NCBI GenBank assembly: GCA_965226185.1
Contig: CBDDCT010000004.1
Location: 496,001 to 560,000, forward strand
Direction of reading: 5' to 3'
Source of the DNA: CBDCYS01 sp965226185
GTDB taxonomy: Bacteria; Acidobacteriota; Terriglobia; Bryobacterales; UBA6623
Length of the DNA stretch: 64,000 nt
A program made the position numbers and the translations under genes. The notes below the pieces were generated by a model. That model was not told where the DNA came from. It did not search any database and saw nothing but the letters and a program-made list of their open reading frames with translations. The number at the start of each line of letters is the position of its first letter. Within the stretch, counting starts at the first letter, position 1. Shown piece after piece: positions 53,179 to 62,194 of this stretch.

Positions 53179-54925
53179 CCCGCATTTCTCATCGATTCCC
53201 GAAAACGGGGTTGGCGGGGCGCGCGGGATGGGATTTCATGGTCTTGAGGCGGCATCGCCTCTCGGCGGGGCCGCCGTGGGGCAGAAACGGCCCGGCATGC
53301 TGTCCGCGACCCTGGCCGAGGCGTTTTTCGTCTGTTTTTGGGCAAACCTCGATTGCCGCCCCTGTCGAGCCCTGTGTGCTTCAAGTATTACTTGAACTCG
53401 CCTTGCCGTTTTCAGCAGCGCCGCGGCTCCCCCCGTTCGAGATTCTCATACGCTTGGGCGAACACCCCCGCCCAGGCGTATCCCGTCGCCAGCGAAATCC
53501 ACACTTTGCGCGCCGTGATCCGGATGCGCGCTCCGATCTTCAACAACCGCAGCCGGATCGTCGTGCATTGCGCCCGCGCCATCTTCGTCCCCGCCAACCC
53601 CAGCCGCCGCAGCGTCTCCAGCAAACAGTACCCGATCGATGAAAAATATAAGCGGATCTGATTCGACCGCAATAGCGCGGTCGAGGTGCGGTCGGCGAAC
53701 AGCCCCAGCTGCTGCTCCTTGATGCGGTTCTCCATCTCTCCGCGGGCGCAGTAGATCGTCTCGTATAAGTGTTGCGCCGCCGCTTGCTTGGGCGTCAGCG
53801 ACGTCACCACGAAACGCGGGTTTTCGCCCTTCGCCAGATACTCCGCCTTGGCCACCACCCTGCGCCCCCGCGCCCAGCTGGTTCGCGTGCGGTAGCGGAA
53901 ATCCCCGAACGCCCGGGCCGCCTTGCCCCTCTTGGCGAAACGCCGCCGCGCCAGCTTCATCCGTCTCTTGATCAGGCGCTCTAAACGCTCGTTTTTCGCC
54001 AGTCCGAACACGTAATCCACGCCCTGGTTCTCGCACCAGCTCATGATCTCGTCGCGGCAAAAACCGCTGTCGGCCCGCAGCAGGATCTCGACCTCGGGCC
54101 ACACCCGCCGCAGTTGTTCGACGATGCGCCGGACCTCTTCGAGCGACCCCGCCGAGGCGTCGATGTTGGACGGCCGCAGGCGCGCGCACAGCAACTGGTC
54201 CCCGGCGAAAATGTAGAGCGGCAGGTAGCAATAGTGTCCGTAGTAGCCGTGAAAAAAGCGCCCCTCTTGGCGGCCGTGCAGCGCGTCGTCGGTGGCGTCG
54301 AGATCGAGCACGATGCGCTCGGGCTGGCACGGCTGCGATTGAATGTAGAGCGAGGTCAGCAGACGGTCGGCCGCGCCCGTGTCGAGAACGATCTTCTTGT
54401 AACGGCTTTGCGCGCCGGCCTTGGCCGGGGTCAACTCCAGGCGGTTGAGAGTGCTCTTGCCGGCGCCCGCCTTGCCGCGGTCTTGGGCTCGGCGGCGCTG
54501 CTTGCCTTCGAGGTCTTGTTTGCCGCTCAGCAGGGCCAGCAGCGGGTCGGAGCGCAGCTGATCGTGATCGTTGAGATCCTCATAACCCAGCGCCAGCCCG
54601 TAGACGCGCTGCGAGACCAGCTCGCGCACGCTGTGTTCGACTTGCGCGGGCTGGCGGTGATCACGGAAGCAGGCGGCGAACTGCCGCACGATGCCGCTGC
54701 GCTGTTCGGTCTGGCGCAACAGCATGGCGCCGCCGTCGGAGGTGATCATGCCGCCGTCGAAACGGGCTACCACCTGGCGGCGGCCATGGTCGGCGAAGGT
54801 GAAGCTGGTTTGGGTACACTCTGTCATGGCAGGGGTCGCTTTCTTGCTGGCTGAAACATATTGTAATCATTATGTTTGTGCCACAAAAGGCGGCCTTCCG
54901 CCAACCCCGCGATGAGAAATCCGGG
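53179..54925 (-). mobile_element. IS1380-family insertion sequence, copy 2
   Basis: 1,747 bp, near-identical to copy 1 (4839-6584): one extra C in a homopolymer at the transposase 3' end and one silent change (GAC to GAT) near 54577. Same inverted repeats and CTAG at both sides (53175-53178, 54926-54929). It is inserted at the right edge of MITE-C. The near identity implies recent transposition or recombination. Confidence 0.93.
53412..54827 (-). CDS. IS1380-family DDE transposase, copy 2 (471 aa)
   Basis: Same protein as copy 1 up to ENLERG; then the extra C changes the end to EPRRC and it stops ten residues sooner. All catalytic motifs are intact (VLDLDATDD, LLRADSGFC, RGEMENRIKEQQ). The ATG 54827 start matches copy 1. 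Confidence 0.95.
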   Translation of the reverse strand: MTECTQTSFTFADHGRRQVVARFDGGMITSDGGAMLLRQTEQRSGIVRQFAACFRDHRQPAQVEHSVRELVSQRVYGLALGYEDLNDHDQLRSDPLLALLSGKQDLEGKQRRRAQDRGKAGAGKSTLNRLELTPAKAGAQSRYKKIVLDTGAADRLLTSLYIQSQPCQPERIVLDLDATDDALHGRQEGRFFHGYYGHYCYLPLYIFAGDQLLCARLRPSNIDASAGSLEEVRRIVEQLRRVWPEVEILLRADSGFCRDEIMSWCENQGVDYVFGLAKNERLERLIKRRMKLARRRFAKRGKAARAFGDFRYRTRTSWARGRRVVAKAEYLAKGENPRFVVTSLTPKQAAAQHLYETIYCARGEMENRIKEQQLGLFADRTSTALLRSNQIRLYFSSIGYCLLETLRRLGLAGTKMARAQCTTIRLRLLKIGARIRITARKVWISLATGYAWAGVFAQAYENLERGEPRRC

Positions 54926-54929
54926 CTAG

Positions 54930-55270
54930 CCCGGCAGCTTAGACTAGGGGCTTTGATCGCGGCGCTTCTCAGCAGCGTTTCGCAAACAGCACGGTCCCAA
55001 GGAAGAGGCTGGCCTCGACAGCGACCCTCGGAAGCTCTCCAATACGTGCCCCGTAGTATTTTTTCACACCTTCCTGCCACCGATTTCCGTTCGCTGAACT
55101 GCTTTGTTCCCAACACCAGTGCGTGCTGAAATCGGTTGGCTGTTACCTTTTTTCCGTCGGCGCCGCGGATTGCCCGTTGACATGTTCGCTTTATGTTCGC
55201 TACCATAGGATGGCGAATAAAGAGCGAATACAAAGACTCTTCTATCCACGAAGAAGCATACAGGTTAGCC
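54930..55270. other. Upstream region of the helicase gene; no gene seen
   Basis: Begins CCCGGCAGCTTAG right after the IS. The helicase frame is open to 55193 but the first 26 codons look unrelated to the family. TTGACA at about 55179 with TACCATA about 17 bases later could be a promoter. Confidence 0.35.
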
Positions 55271-57676
55271 ATGGCGTCCAATCTCTCGCTGAATTTCGGA
55301 GAACCCTTGCAGGTTCAGCCCGCGGCTGCCCGCAACCCGCTGGCCCGCCGCGACGCTTCGCTCGAGCGCGTGGTCGAGCAGATGGAAGCGCTGCGGCGTA
55401 AGCCCGACTCACCCATTACCGCGATTCGCCGGCAGCCGGCTCGCGAGGGCAAATTCGCCGCCCTCCCGGCAGCAGTCGATGAGCGGCTCAAGAAAATCCT
55501 CGCCGGGCGCGGGGTCTCGCGCCTCTACAGTCATCAAGCAGAAGCGTTCGAGCGGATCAGGCGCGGCGAAAACGTGGTTCTCGTGACGCCGACAGCCAGC
55601 GGTAAGACGCTGTGCTACAACCTGCCGGTACTCAACCAGCTTCTCGATGATCCCAACGCTTGCGCCCTTTATTTGTTCCCCACCAAGGCCTTGGCGGAAG
55701 ATCAGCTAGCGGAGTTTCATGGGCTGGTGGAGGCTGCGGGAAGCGATGTTCGCGCCTTCACCTATGACGGCGACACGCCGCAAGACGCTCGCCGGGCGAT
55801 TCGCCGCCGCGCCAGCGTCGTGCTGACGAATCCCGACATGCTCCACGCCGGAGTGCTGCCGCACCACACCCGCTGGGCGCGGTTCTTTGAAAACCTGCGC
55901 TACATTGTCATCGACGAGCTGCACACCTATCGGGGCGTGTTCGGCAGCCACGCCGCGAACGTCCTTCGGCGGCTGAAACGCATCTGTGAGTTTTACGGAT
56001 CGAAGCCGCTGTTCATCTGTTGCAGCGCCACGATCGCCAACCCGCAAGAGCTGGCCGAAGCCTTGACCGGGCAGCCGGTCTCCTCGATTGCCGAAAACGG
56101 CGCCCCGAGCGGCGAGAAGTATTTCGTTTTCTACAATCCTCCCGTCGTCAACCGCCAATTGGGAATCCGCCGCGGCTACATCGCCGAGACGCGCCGTATC
56201 GCGCAGACTTTTCTCGATCGCGGACTGAACACTCTGGTGTTCGCTAACAACCGGCTGGCGATGGAAGTCCTGGTTCGCTACCTCAAGGACACTTACGAGC
56301 AGGGGGCGATTCCGCGTTCGGTGATTCGGGGCTATCGTGGAGGCTACCTGCCGCGGGAACGCCGCGAGATCGAGCGCCAACTGCGCGAAGGCGACATCCT
56401 CGGAGTGGTGGCGACGAACGCACTGGAGCTGGGCATTGACATCGGATCGCTCGACGCCGTGGTGCTCGCCGGCTATCCGGGATCGATCGCATCGACCTGG
56501 CAGCGCGCCGGACGGGCGGGCCGCCGCCACTCGCTGTCGGTGACTGTTCTGACCGCCTCGAGCGCGCCTGTTGACCAGTACATCATTGAGCATCCGGACT
56601 ATTTTTTCGGCTCCTCCCCCGAGCACGCCCATATCAACCCCGACAACCTCGAGATCCTGATCAGCCATCTGAAGTGCGCGGCCTTCGAGCTGCCGATTCA
56701 GGACGGTGAGAAGTTCGGCCGGCATCCGGCCGAAGACCCCTGCAAGTTCCTCGAAGAGGTCGGCGTGCTGCATCACGCCGGCAACGCCTGGCACTGGACG
56801 TCGGAGTCTTATCCAGCCGACGCCGTCAGTCTGCGCAAGATCACAAGCGACAATTTCGTGGTCGTGGATGTCAGCGGCGAGCCGCGGGTCATCGCGCAAG
56901 TCGACTTCAATCCGGCCCTGACCACGCTGCACGAAAAAGCGATCTACCTGCATGAAGGCAAACTTTTTCATGTCGAGCGATTCGACTATGAAGAGCGCAA
57001 GGCCTATGTCAAAAGCGTCGAGTGCGACTACTACACCGACGCGATTGATTATACGCAGCTCAAGATTCTCGAGACATTTGATTCGACGGTGATTGCCGGA
57101 GCGTCGTCCCATCATGGCGATGTGCGGCTGAACCGGCAGATTGTCGGCTTCAAGAAGATCAAGTTCTATACGAATGAAAACGTCGGGGCCGGCAGGCTGT
57201 CGATGCCGGAGCAGGAGATGCATACGACGGCGTTTTGGCTGCATTTCCCAGAAGAATTCTTGGCGCGGCTGAGCGAATATGCCCCGGCTGACAAGAAGAA
57301 CGGACTCGCCGGGCTGGGCAATGTGCTGCGAACGATCGGGTCCTTGCTGCTGATGTGCGATCCGCGCGACTTGGGTGTGACGATCGGGTCGGACCGCGAA
57401 AGCGGCGCGGGGGAGTTCGAGCCCAACGTATATTTGTACGACAACTATCCCGGCGGAATCGGGCAGAGCGAACCGCTGTTCCGGCTGCGGCGGACGCTGG
57501 CCGAAAAATCAAAGGAGTTGCTCGAAGCCTGCCCTTGCGAGGCGGGGTGCCCCTCGTGCGTCGGCCCAGTGGGCGAGGTGGGCGAGCGGGCAAAAGAAAT
57601 AGCGCTGCGGCTGGCGGGCGAGCTGATAAAGCAAACGGAGGGTATCACGGAGGCGCGGCAAGAAATCGAGAACTGA
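55271..57676 (+). CDS. DEAD/DEAH-box helicase with MZB (DUF1998) zinc-binding C-terminus, MrfA/YprA-like
   Basis: 801 residues from ATG 55271 (MASNLSLNFGEPL). Motif Q-type start SRLYSHQAEAFERI, Walker A TPTASGKT, motif Ia LFPTKALAEDQL, motif II IDELHTY, motif III CCSATIANP, motif IV-V NALELGIDIG, motif VI QRAGRAGRR. C-terminal CPCEAGCPSC are the four cysteines of the MZB domain. This is the architecture of MrfA (YprA), which with exonuclease MrfB repairs mitomycin C lesions in Bacillus. A YprB-like nuclease follows directly, supporting that reading. Confidence 0.93.
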   Translation: MASNLSLNFGEPLQVQPAAARNPLARRDASLERVVEQMEALRRKPDSPITAIRRQPAREGKFAALPAAVDERLKKILAGRGVSRLYSHQAEAFERIRRGENVVLVTPTASGKTLCYNLPVLNQLLDDPNACALYLFPTKALAEDQLAEFHGLVEAAGSDVRAFTYDGDTPQDARRAIRRRASVVLTNPDMLHAGVLPHHTRWARFFENLRYIVIDELHTYRGVFGSHAANVLRRLKRICEFYGSKPLFICCSATIANPQELAEALTGQPVSSIAENGAPSGEKYFVFYNPPVVNRQLGIRRGYIAETRRIAQTFLDRGLNTLVFANNRLAMEVLVRYLKDTYEQGAIPRSVIRGYRGGYLPRERREIERQLREGDILGVVATNALELGIDIGSLDAVVLAGYPGSIASTWQRAGRAGRRHSLSVTVLTASSAPVDQYIIEHPDYFFGSSPEHAHINPDNLEILISHLKCAAFELPIQDGEKFGRHPAEDPCKFLEEVGVLHHAGNAWHWTSESYPADAVSLRKITSDNFVVVDVSGEPRVIAQVDFNPALTTLHEKAIYLHEGKLFHVERFDYEERKAYVKSVECDYYTDAIDYTQLKILETFDSTVIAGASSHHGDVRLNRQIVGFKKIKFYTNENVGAGRLSMPEQEMHTTAFWLHFPEEFLARLSEYAPADKKNGLAGLGNVLRTIGSLLLMCDPRDLGVTIGSDRESGAGEFEPNVYLYDNYPGGIGQSEPLFRLRRTLAEKSKELLEACPCEAGCPSCVGPVGEVGERAKEIALRLAGELIKQTEGITEARQEIEN

Positions 57677-57713
57677 CGTGGGCCGGATTGTGAGCCAGGT
57701 GCAAGCCCCTGAT

Positions 57714-57761
57714 GTGGCGCACGCCTCCGGCGTGCCGCGTCGGGCTTTCGAGCCCGACGTA
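57714..57761 (+). repeat. Two-hairpin REP-like element, copy 3
   Basis: Same scaffold as the copies at 16936 and 19041 (GTGGCG, ACGC, GCGTGCCG, GTCG, CGAC, TA), but with different hairpin tips: hairpin 1 CACGCC-TCC-GGCGTG, hairpin 2 GTCGGGCT-TTCG-AGCCCGAC. A separate hairpin CCCCAGGC-TTAC-GCCTGGGG follows at 57864-57883. Confidence 0.75.
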
Positions 57762-57924
57762 CGGCCAGCTTCCGAATAGGCCGCCATGCCTAAATCGGGC
57801 GAGCCGGAACCGAACAGCGCGGATTAGACACTCTTGAGAGATTGTGGCGGTTGGCGGACTTGACCCCAGGCTTACGCCTGGGGCTCTGAATCTGCTTCCC
57901 GAAATTCCAACTCCGCAAGCAAGC

Positions 57925-59265
57925 ATGGAAACGGATCTAAGCAATCAGCTAAAGCACTTGCGCCGCCGGATCCGGCGTATCGAGCGCGCCAAACCTCGTC
58001 CGCTGGCTTCGCCCCAAAACCCGGCCAACGGCTTCCCCCAATACGTCCAAGACTGGCCTCGGGCCAAGCCTCCGCCCGCGCACCTGATTGACGACATGCC
58101 CCAGGGCGACCCCGTACACTACGACGCCGAAAAGCTGCTCGACGGCAAAGTCTTCGAAAACGGTCACGGAACGTACTTTCTGTCGGAGCGGCTCTATGCT
58201 TCCCACCGGCGCCACGGCAGCATGGAGATTTCGCACCTGGCCGAGCTGCCGGCCGAGTATCTGCGCGGTATTTCGCGTGACGCCATCCCGGCTTGTGAAC
58301 CCAGCCGCTGGGCTTTCCTTGACACCGAAACCACCGGACTGGCCGGGGGCACGGGTACCTGCGCGTTCCTGGTCGGCATCGGCACGATTGAGGAAGACGG
58401 TTTTCGGGTGCGCTTGTTCTTCATGCGGGACTACGACGAAGAAGCCGCCATGCTGGCCGCCATCAGCGAGTTTCTCTCCGGCTACGAAGTTCTGGTCACC
58501 TATAACGGCAAGGCTTACGACAGCCCGTTGCTCGAAACACGCTACCGGCTATCGCGCCTGAAATTCCCGCTCGAGCGGATGCACCATCTCGATCTGCTGC
58601 ACGGTGCGCGCAGGCTGTGGAAGCAGCGGCTGGAAAGCTGCCGGCTGGTCGATCTCGAATACGAAATCCTGGGCGTGGAGCGGCAGGGCGATCTTCCGGG
58701 CGAGCTGATTCCTTACTACTACTTCGAATACCTCAAGACTCGTCAGGCATTTCGGCTTGTCCCGCTGCTCCATCACAACGTGATCGACATCGTGTCGCTG
58801 GCTTGCTTGACGGCCGTGGTGCTGCCGGCCTTTGCCTCACCGGCGGAAGCCGACCCGCGGCACGGAGCCGATCTGCTGGGGCTGGCCCGCTGGCTGCGGC
58901 GCAACGGAGAGGATGAAACCGCGCTCGAGCTTTATCGCCGCGCGATCGGCAAGCACATGAGCGAGGAGTGCCTGTTTTCGGCGCTGTGGGAATCGGCCAT
59001 GCTCGAAAAGAGGAGAGGAAATCGCGAGATCATGGCCGGCATGCTTTCCGACATCACCGAGGTCCGGAATGCCCATCAGCTTTCGGCGTTTGAGGAACTA
59101 GCGAAGCATTACGAGCATCACGAGAAGAACTACCGGCAAGCGCTGGCCATGACCGACGCGGCCGTGGCAATCGATTCTTCGCCCGGGCTCCTGCATCGAA
59201 GGCGCAGGCTCGGAAACAAGCTCGAGCGGCTGCAAGAAGGGCAAGCGGCTTCGGAGCTTTTCTAA
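57925..59265 (+). CDS. RNase-H-like exonuclease with TPR-like C-terminus, MrfB/YprB-like
   Basis: 446 residues from ATG 57925. A basic N-terminus is followed by the exonuclease fold: AFLDTETTGLAGGTG (DxE), then VLVTYNGKAYDSPLLETRY, MHHLDLLHGARRLW, and HHNVIDIVSLA (His and Asp), matching the DEDDh pattern of MrfB. The last 150 residues are helical and TPR-like (DETALELYRRAIGKHMSEE). In Bacillus MrfA and MrfB act together in repair of mitomycin C lesions independent of UvrABC. It lies 248 bases after the helicase. Confidence 0.88.
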   Translation: METDLSNQLKHLRRRIRRIERAKPRPLASPQNPANGFPQYVQDWPRAKPPPAHLIDDMPQGDPVHYDAEKLLDGKVFENGHGTYFLSERLYASHRRHGSMEISHLAELPAEYLRGISRDAIPACEPSRWAFLDTETTGLAGGTGTCAFLVGIGTIEEDGFRVRLFFMRDYDEEAAMLAAISEFLSGYEVLVTYNGKAYDSPLLETRYRLSRLKFPLERMHHLDLLHGARRLWKQRLESCRLVDLEYEILGVERQGDLPGELIPYYYFEYLKTRQAFRLVPLLHHNVIDIVSLACLTAVVLPAFASPAEADPRHGADLLGLARWLRRNGEDETALELYRRAIGKHMSEECLFSALWESAMLEKRRGNREIMAGMLSDITEVRNAHQLSAFEELAKHYEHHEKNYRQALAMTDAAVAIDSSPGLLHRRRRLGNKLERLQEGQAASELF

Positions 59266-59277
59266 TCGGCGAGTCTG

Positions 59278-60570
59278 TTACGTCTTTGCCGGAACCCTAG
59301 CCGCGGGCTCTAGGTCGAGAACTTCCCCTTCCGAGCGGGCGACAAACGCGGCGCAGGACATATCGCCGGTCACGTTGACCGCCGTGCGCAGCATGTCGAG
59401 AATGCGGTCCACGCCGAGGATCAGCGCAATGCCGGCTTCCACTTGAGCGCCAAGTCCCACCGACTGAAGAACGATGATCAGCGTGATGATCCCCGAGCTG
59501 GGCACTCCCGCCGCGCCGACCGAAGCCAGGGTCGCCGTGAGCACGATCGTCAACTGTCCGGTAAGGCCCAACGGAATCCCGTAGATCTGCGCGATGAACA
59601 TGACCGCGACCGCCTGGTAGAGGGCCGTGCCGTCCATATTGATGGTGGCGCCCAGCGGCAACACGAAACCGCTCACTTGCCTGGAAACGCCCAGTTTGTT
59701 TTGCGCGGTGCTAATGCTGACCGGAAGTGTCGCGCTGGAAGATGAGGTCGAAAAGGCGAAGATCGGAACCGCGATCACACGTTTGAAGAAGGAGACCGGG
59801 TTCAGCCCCGCCGCCAGCCGCACCATGATTCCGATCGTGCCGAACAAGTGCAGCAATAATCCCGTAACAACGACAAGCGAATAGATGAACAAACTGCGCA
59901 GCAAGTCGAGGCCGAACTGAGCCACGACGGCGGCAATCAAAGCGAAGACAGCATACGGGGCGATCTTCATCACCCAGCCGATGATGATCATCGAAGCGTT
60001 GTTTACGCCCTCGAAAAACCCCAGCACGGGATTCTTTTGGGCTTCGGGCAGCACGCTGACCGCGGCGCCGAAAACGATCGAAAAGAAAATCAGGGCCAAC
60101 AAGTCGAACTCCGCCGCTGCCTGGATGGGGTTGCGGGGGATCATGTTCAGCAGGACATCCACTAGTGAAGGGGCCTCGGCGGCGATCTCCATCTTGCCTT
60201 GCGCTTCGCTCTGGAAGCGCTCGGCAAGCTGGTCGCGAGTCGCGGGGTCGACGTCGCTGCCCGGCTTGATCAAGTTCGACAAGCCAAGGCCGATCGTCAC
60301 CGCGATGGCCGTGGTGAACATGTAGTAGCCCAGAGTCTTGCCGCCAATGCGTCCGAGCTTGCTAATGTCACCCAGCGAAGCCGTGCCCACCAGCAGGCTG
60401 GCGACAACCAGCGGGATGACGATCATCGTGATGAGGCGGATGAAGCCCGTGCCGACCGGCTCCAGCGCAATGAGAAGTTGCGCCAGTCCCGTCAGATTGG
60501 CGGCATTGGCGATGGCGCCGATCGTCCCGCCAGCGATCAACCCGATGAGGATCTTCGTGTAGAGCTGCAT
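59278..60570 (-). CDS. Dicarboxylate/amino acid:cation symporter (DAACS family)
   Basis: 430 residues from ATG 60570. Hydrophobic throughout. HP1 motif AFSTSSSSATLPVSISTAQN contains the serine-rich stretch; TM7 LPLGATINMDGTALYQAVAV has the NMDGT motif; HP2 SVGAAGVPSSGIITLIIVL; TM8 LILGVDRILDMLRTAVNVTG carries the substrate-binding Asp and Arg positions. It imports glutamate, aspartate or C4-dicarboxylates with sodium or protons. The Arg at the TM8 position is typical of dicarboxylate and acidic amino acid transport. Confidence 0.94.
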   Translation of the reverse strand: MQLYTKILIGLIAGGTIGAIANAANLTGLAQLLIALEPVGTGFIRLITMIVIPLVVASLLVGTASLGDISKLGRIGGKTLGYYMFTTAIAVTIGLGLSNLIKPGSDVDPATRDQLAERFQSEAQGKMEIAAEAPSLVDVLLNMIPRNPIQAAAEFDLLALIFFSIVFGAAVSVLPEAQKNPVLGFFEGVNNASMIIIGWVMKIAPYAVFALIAAVVAQFGLDLLRSLFIYSLVVVTGLLLHLFGTIGIMVRLAAGLNPVSFFKRVIAVPIFAFSTSSSSATLPVSISTAQNKLGVSRQVSGFVLPLGATINMDGTALYQAVAVMFIAQIYGIPLGLTGQLTIVLTATLASVGAAGVPSSGIITLIIVLQSVGLGAQVEAGIALILGVDRILDMLRTAVNVTGDMSCAAFVARSEGEVLDLEPAARVPAKT

Positions 60571-60730
60571 GATAAGGTGTCTGTCAGTCTACTCGATAAC
60601 GGGGCTCCGCGGCCGCCTGCTGCTAGAGGAAAAGAATCTGCTTGTGACGCCTCTTTGCGCCTTGGGGGTTTTCCGGGAACCCCAACTTGATCCGAACATG
60701 CGGGATTGGCCGCAGTCGGCGTGCCCCGCG

Positions 60731-61105
60731 CTAAGCCGCCGCGGACTCTTCGAATTTCTCGGCGTGAACGTAGAATTTGAACATGGGCGTTGTTGAGCCT
60801 ACACCCCAGCGCTGCACGTTCCATGCGGCGCGAAGATATTTGACGTCAGCGTGCGCGGAGAGATCGAGCAGAATCCAGAAGGTCCCTTGATAGAACTTCT
60901 GCGGGAAGGCGCGCAGTGGTTTGGCGCCCCATTCTTCTCCGTCGGCGGAGCCTGAAATGGACACGTCCAGGCTTTCCTGCTCCACGACATCGAGTACGCC
61001 GAGGGCAAGCAGCAGCGTTTGACCGGCGTCGTCGCCGATGTCGACGGCCTCGCCGGCGCCTTTGGCGTCGATGGTTTGTTCGGGAACGATAAATACAGGC
61101 AGCAT
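60731..61105 (-). CDS. Hypothetical protein, 124 aa
   Basis: From ATG 61105. No signal peptide or membrane helix. It is predicted to be beta-rich (SLDVSISGSADGEEWGAKPL, FWILLDLSAHADVKYLRAAW), reminiscent of a small discoidin-like or carbohydrate-binding jelly roll, but I cannot assign a family. It is monocistronic, with coding-like composition, so I believe it is real. Confidence 0.6.
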   Translation of the reverse strand: MLPVFIVPEQTIDAKGAGEAVDIGDDAGQTLLLALGVLDVVEQESLDVSISGSADGEEWGAKPLRAFPQKFYQGTFWILLDLSAHADVKYLRAAWNVQRWGVGSTTPMFKFYVHAEKFEESAAA

Positions 61106-61334
61106 GGAAGTTGAATTAGGTGGTTTGTTTCACGAAAACGCCCATTGTACCAGGTCGCGGTTGATTGACGATCGAAACCCGGGTTCACGACGACGGGCGC
61201 TTCCAATGGGTCGTCGTTTGTCTTGCTACTCTAGTTGGAACGGAAGTTCGGGGGCGGGCGCCGGGTTCGGCAACTATCGTGAATTTGAACAGCCGAACGA
61301 AAACCACTGTTGTTCCAGCCACAGTCGTGTTGTC

Positions 61335-61502
61335 ATGATCCGACTCAAGTTCTTGACGTCCGCTGCAGTTGTTGCGGTGCTGCTGCTGCTGGCAGGCGGG
61401 CATCTGCCGGCAGCCGAGCCCCAGCAGGACGTACCGGCTCCCGGGGAAGCGACCCCCGCCAGTGGGGACGCCCGTCCGAGCCGCCCTGAGCCGCGCGCGT
61501 AA
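61335..61502 (+). CDS. Possible small secreted peptide, 55 aa
   Basis: ATG 61335 opens a good signal peptide (MIRLKFLTSAAVVAVLLLLA) followed by a Pro/Ala-rich tail (EPQQDVPAPGEATPASGDAR). No RBS of note upstream. The frame is open back to 61038, so it could be chance. I rate it weakly. Confidence 0.35.
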   Translation: MIRLKFLTSAAVVAVLLLLAGGHLPAAEPQQDVPAPGEATPASGDARPSRPEPRA

Positions 61503-61505
61503 GCA

Positions 61506-62194
61506 AGCGGTTTGCTCGAATCGATTGATCTGCCCGCGATGACCACTCCCTCACGGTCGCGGCTCCGACGTCAATCCCAGATTTTTCAACAGGTTGACCG
61601 TCTTTCGCCCGGAGGCCAGCCCGCGGCCTGCCACAATTCGCACCTGGCAGCCACGGACAGACGGAAGCACTCGAATTGCACACCGGAAGGCCCCAAATCA
61701 CTACGAAGCTGCCCCTCCCGCGCGCCCGAGTTCACCCGTCCGAGCCACACCGTGAGAGCCCCCTATCTCCCAACAATCCCAATCGCCCAAAACCGGTCAC
61801 GGATTTTAAAATAAATTATCTCCCGTGTTTTCAACAGGTTCTTCCGATCCCGCCGAAAATGCCGAACCTCGATTTGCTACCATAAAAACAGTGGATCAAA
61901 CGATGAAAAACTCGTCATTATGCAAAAACAATCACACGAACTGGGCTCTGGTGGATCCAGAAAACGCTGAAACCCTTACATTTTCTGTAGAAAACTGCAA
62001 TTGGCATAGTTAACTTATTGATACAAAGCAACTTAATAGAAATAACCCCCGCTGAGTCATACACCAGAGCTGCACACGTTTCGCAAGCCAACCGCTCGGA
62101 AAGTCCCCCGAGCCCTCCAATAAGGAACAGTTCGGGGACGGCGGAGTCCGAGAAAAACGCAAGCGCCAGGCAGGGGCCTCGGGTGGCTGCGCCG
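61506..62194. other. Gene-free, AT-rich stretch
   Basis: About 690 bases without a convincing gene. From about 61780 to 62060 it is markedly AT-rich against the GC-rich surroundings. The 13-mer TTTTCAACAGGTT occurs twice (61583-61595 and 61828-61840). A near-palindrome TTTTCTGTAGAAAA lies at about 61981. It may hold a regulatory region or foreign DNA. Confidence 0.5.

Noticed and set aside
55706..57244. 512-codon minus-strand frame opposite the helicase
   Set aside because: Antisense shadow of a gene with complete helicase motifs.
61506..62194. Replication origin
   Set aside because: Only two DnaA-box-like 13-mers, each with a mismatch, and no dnaA, dnaN or gyrase genes nearby.
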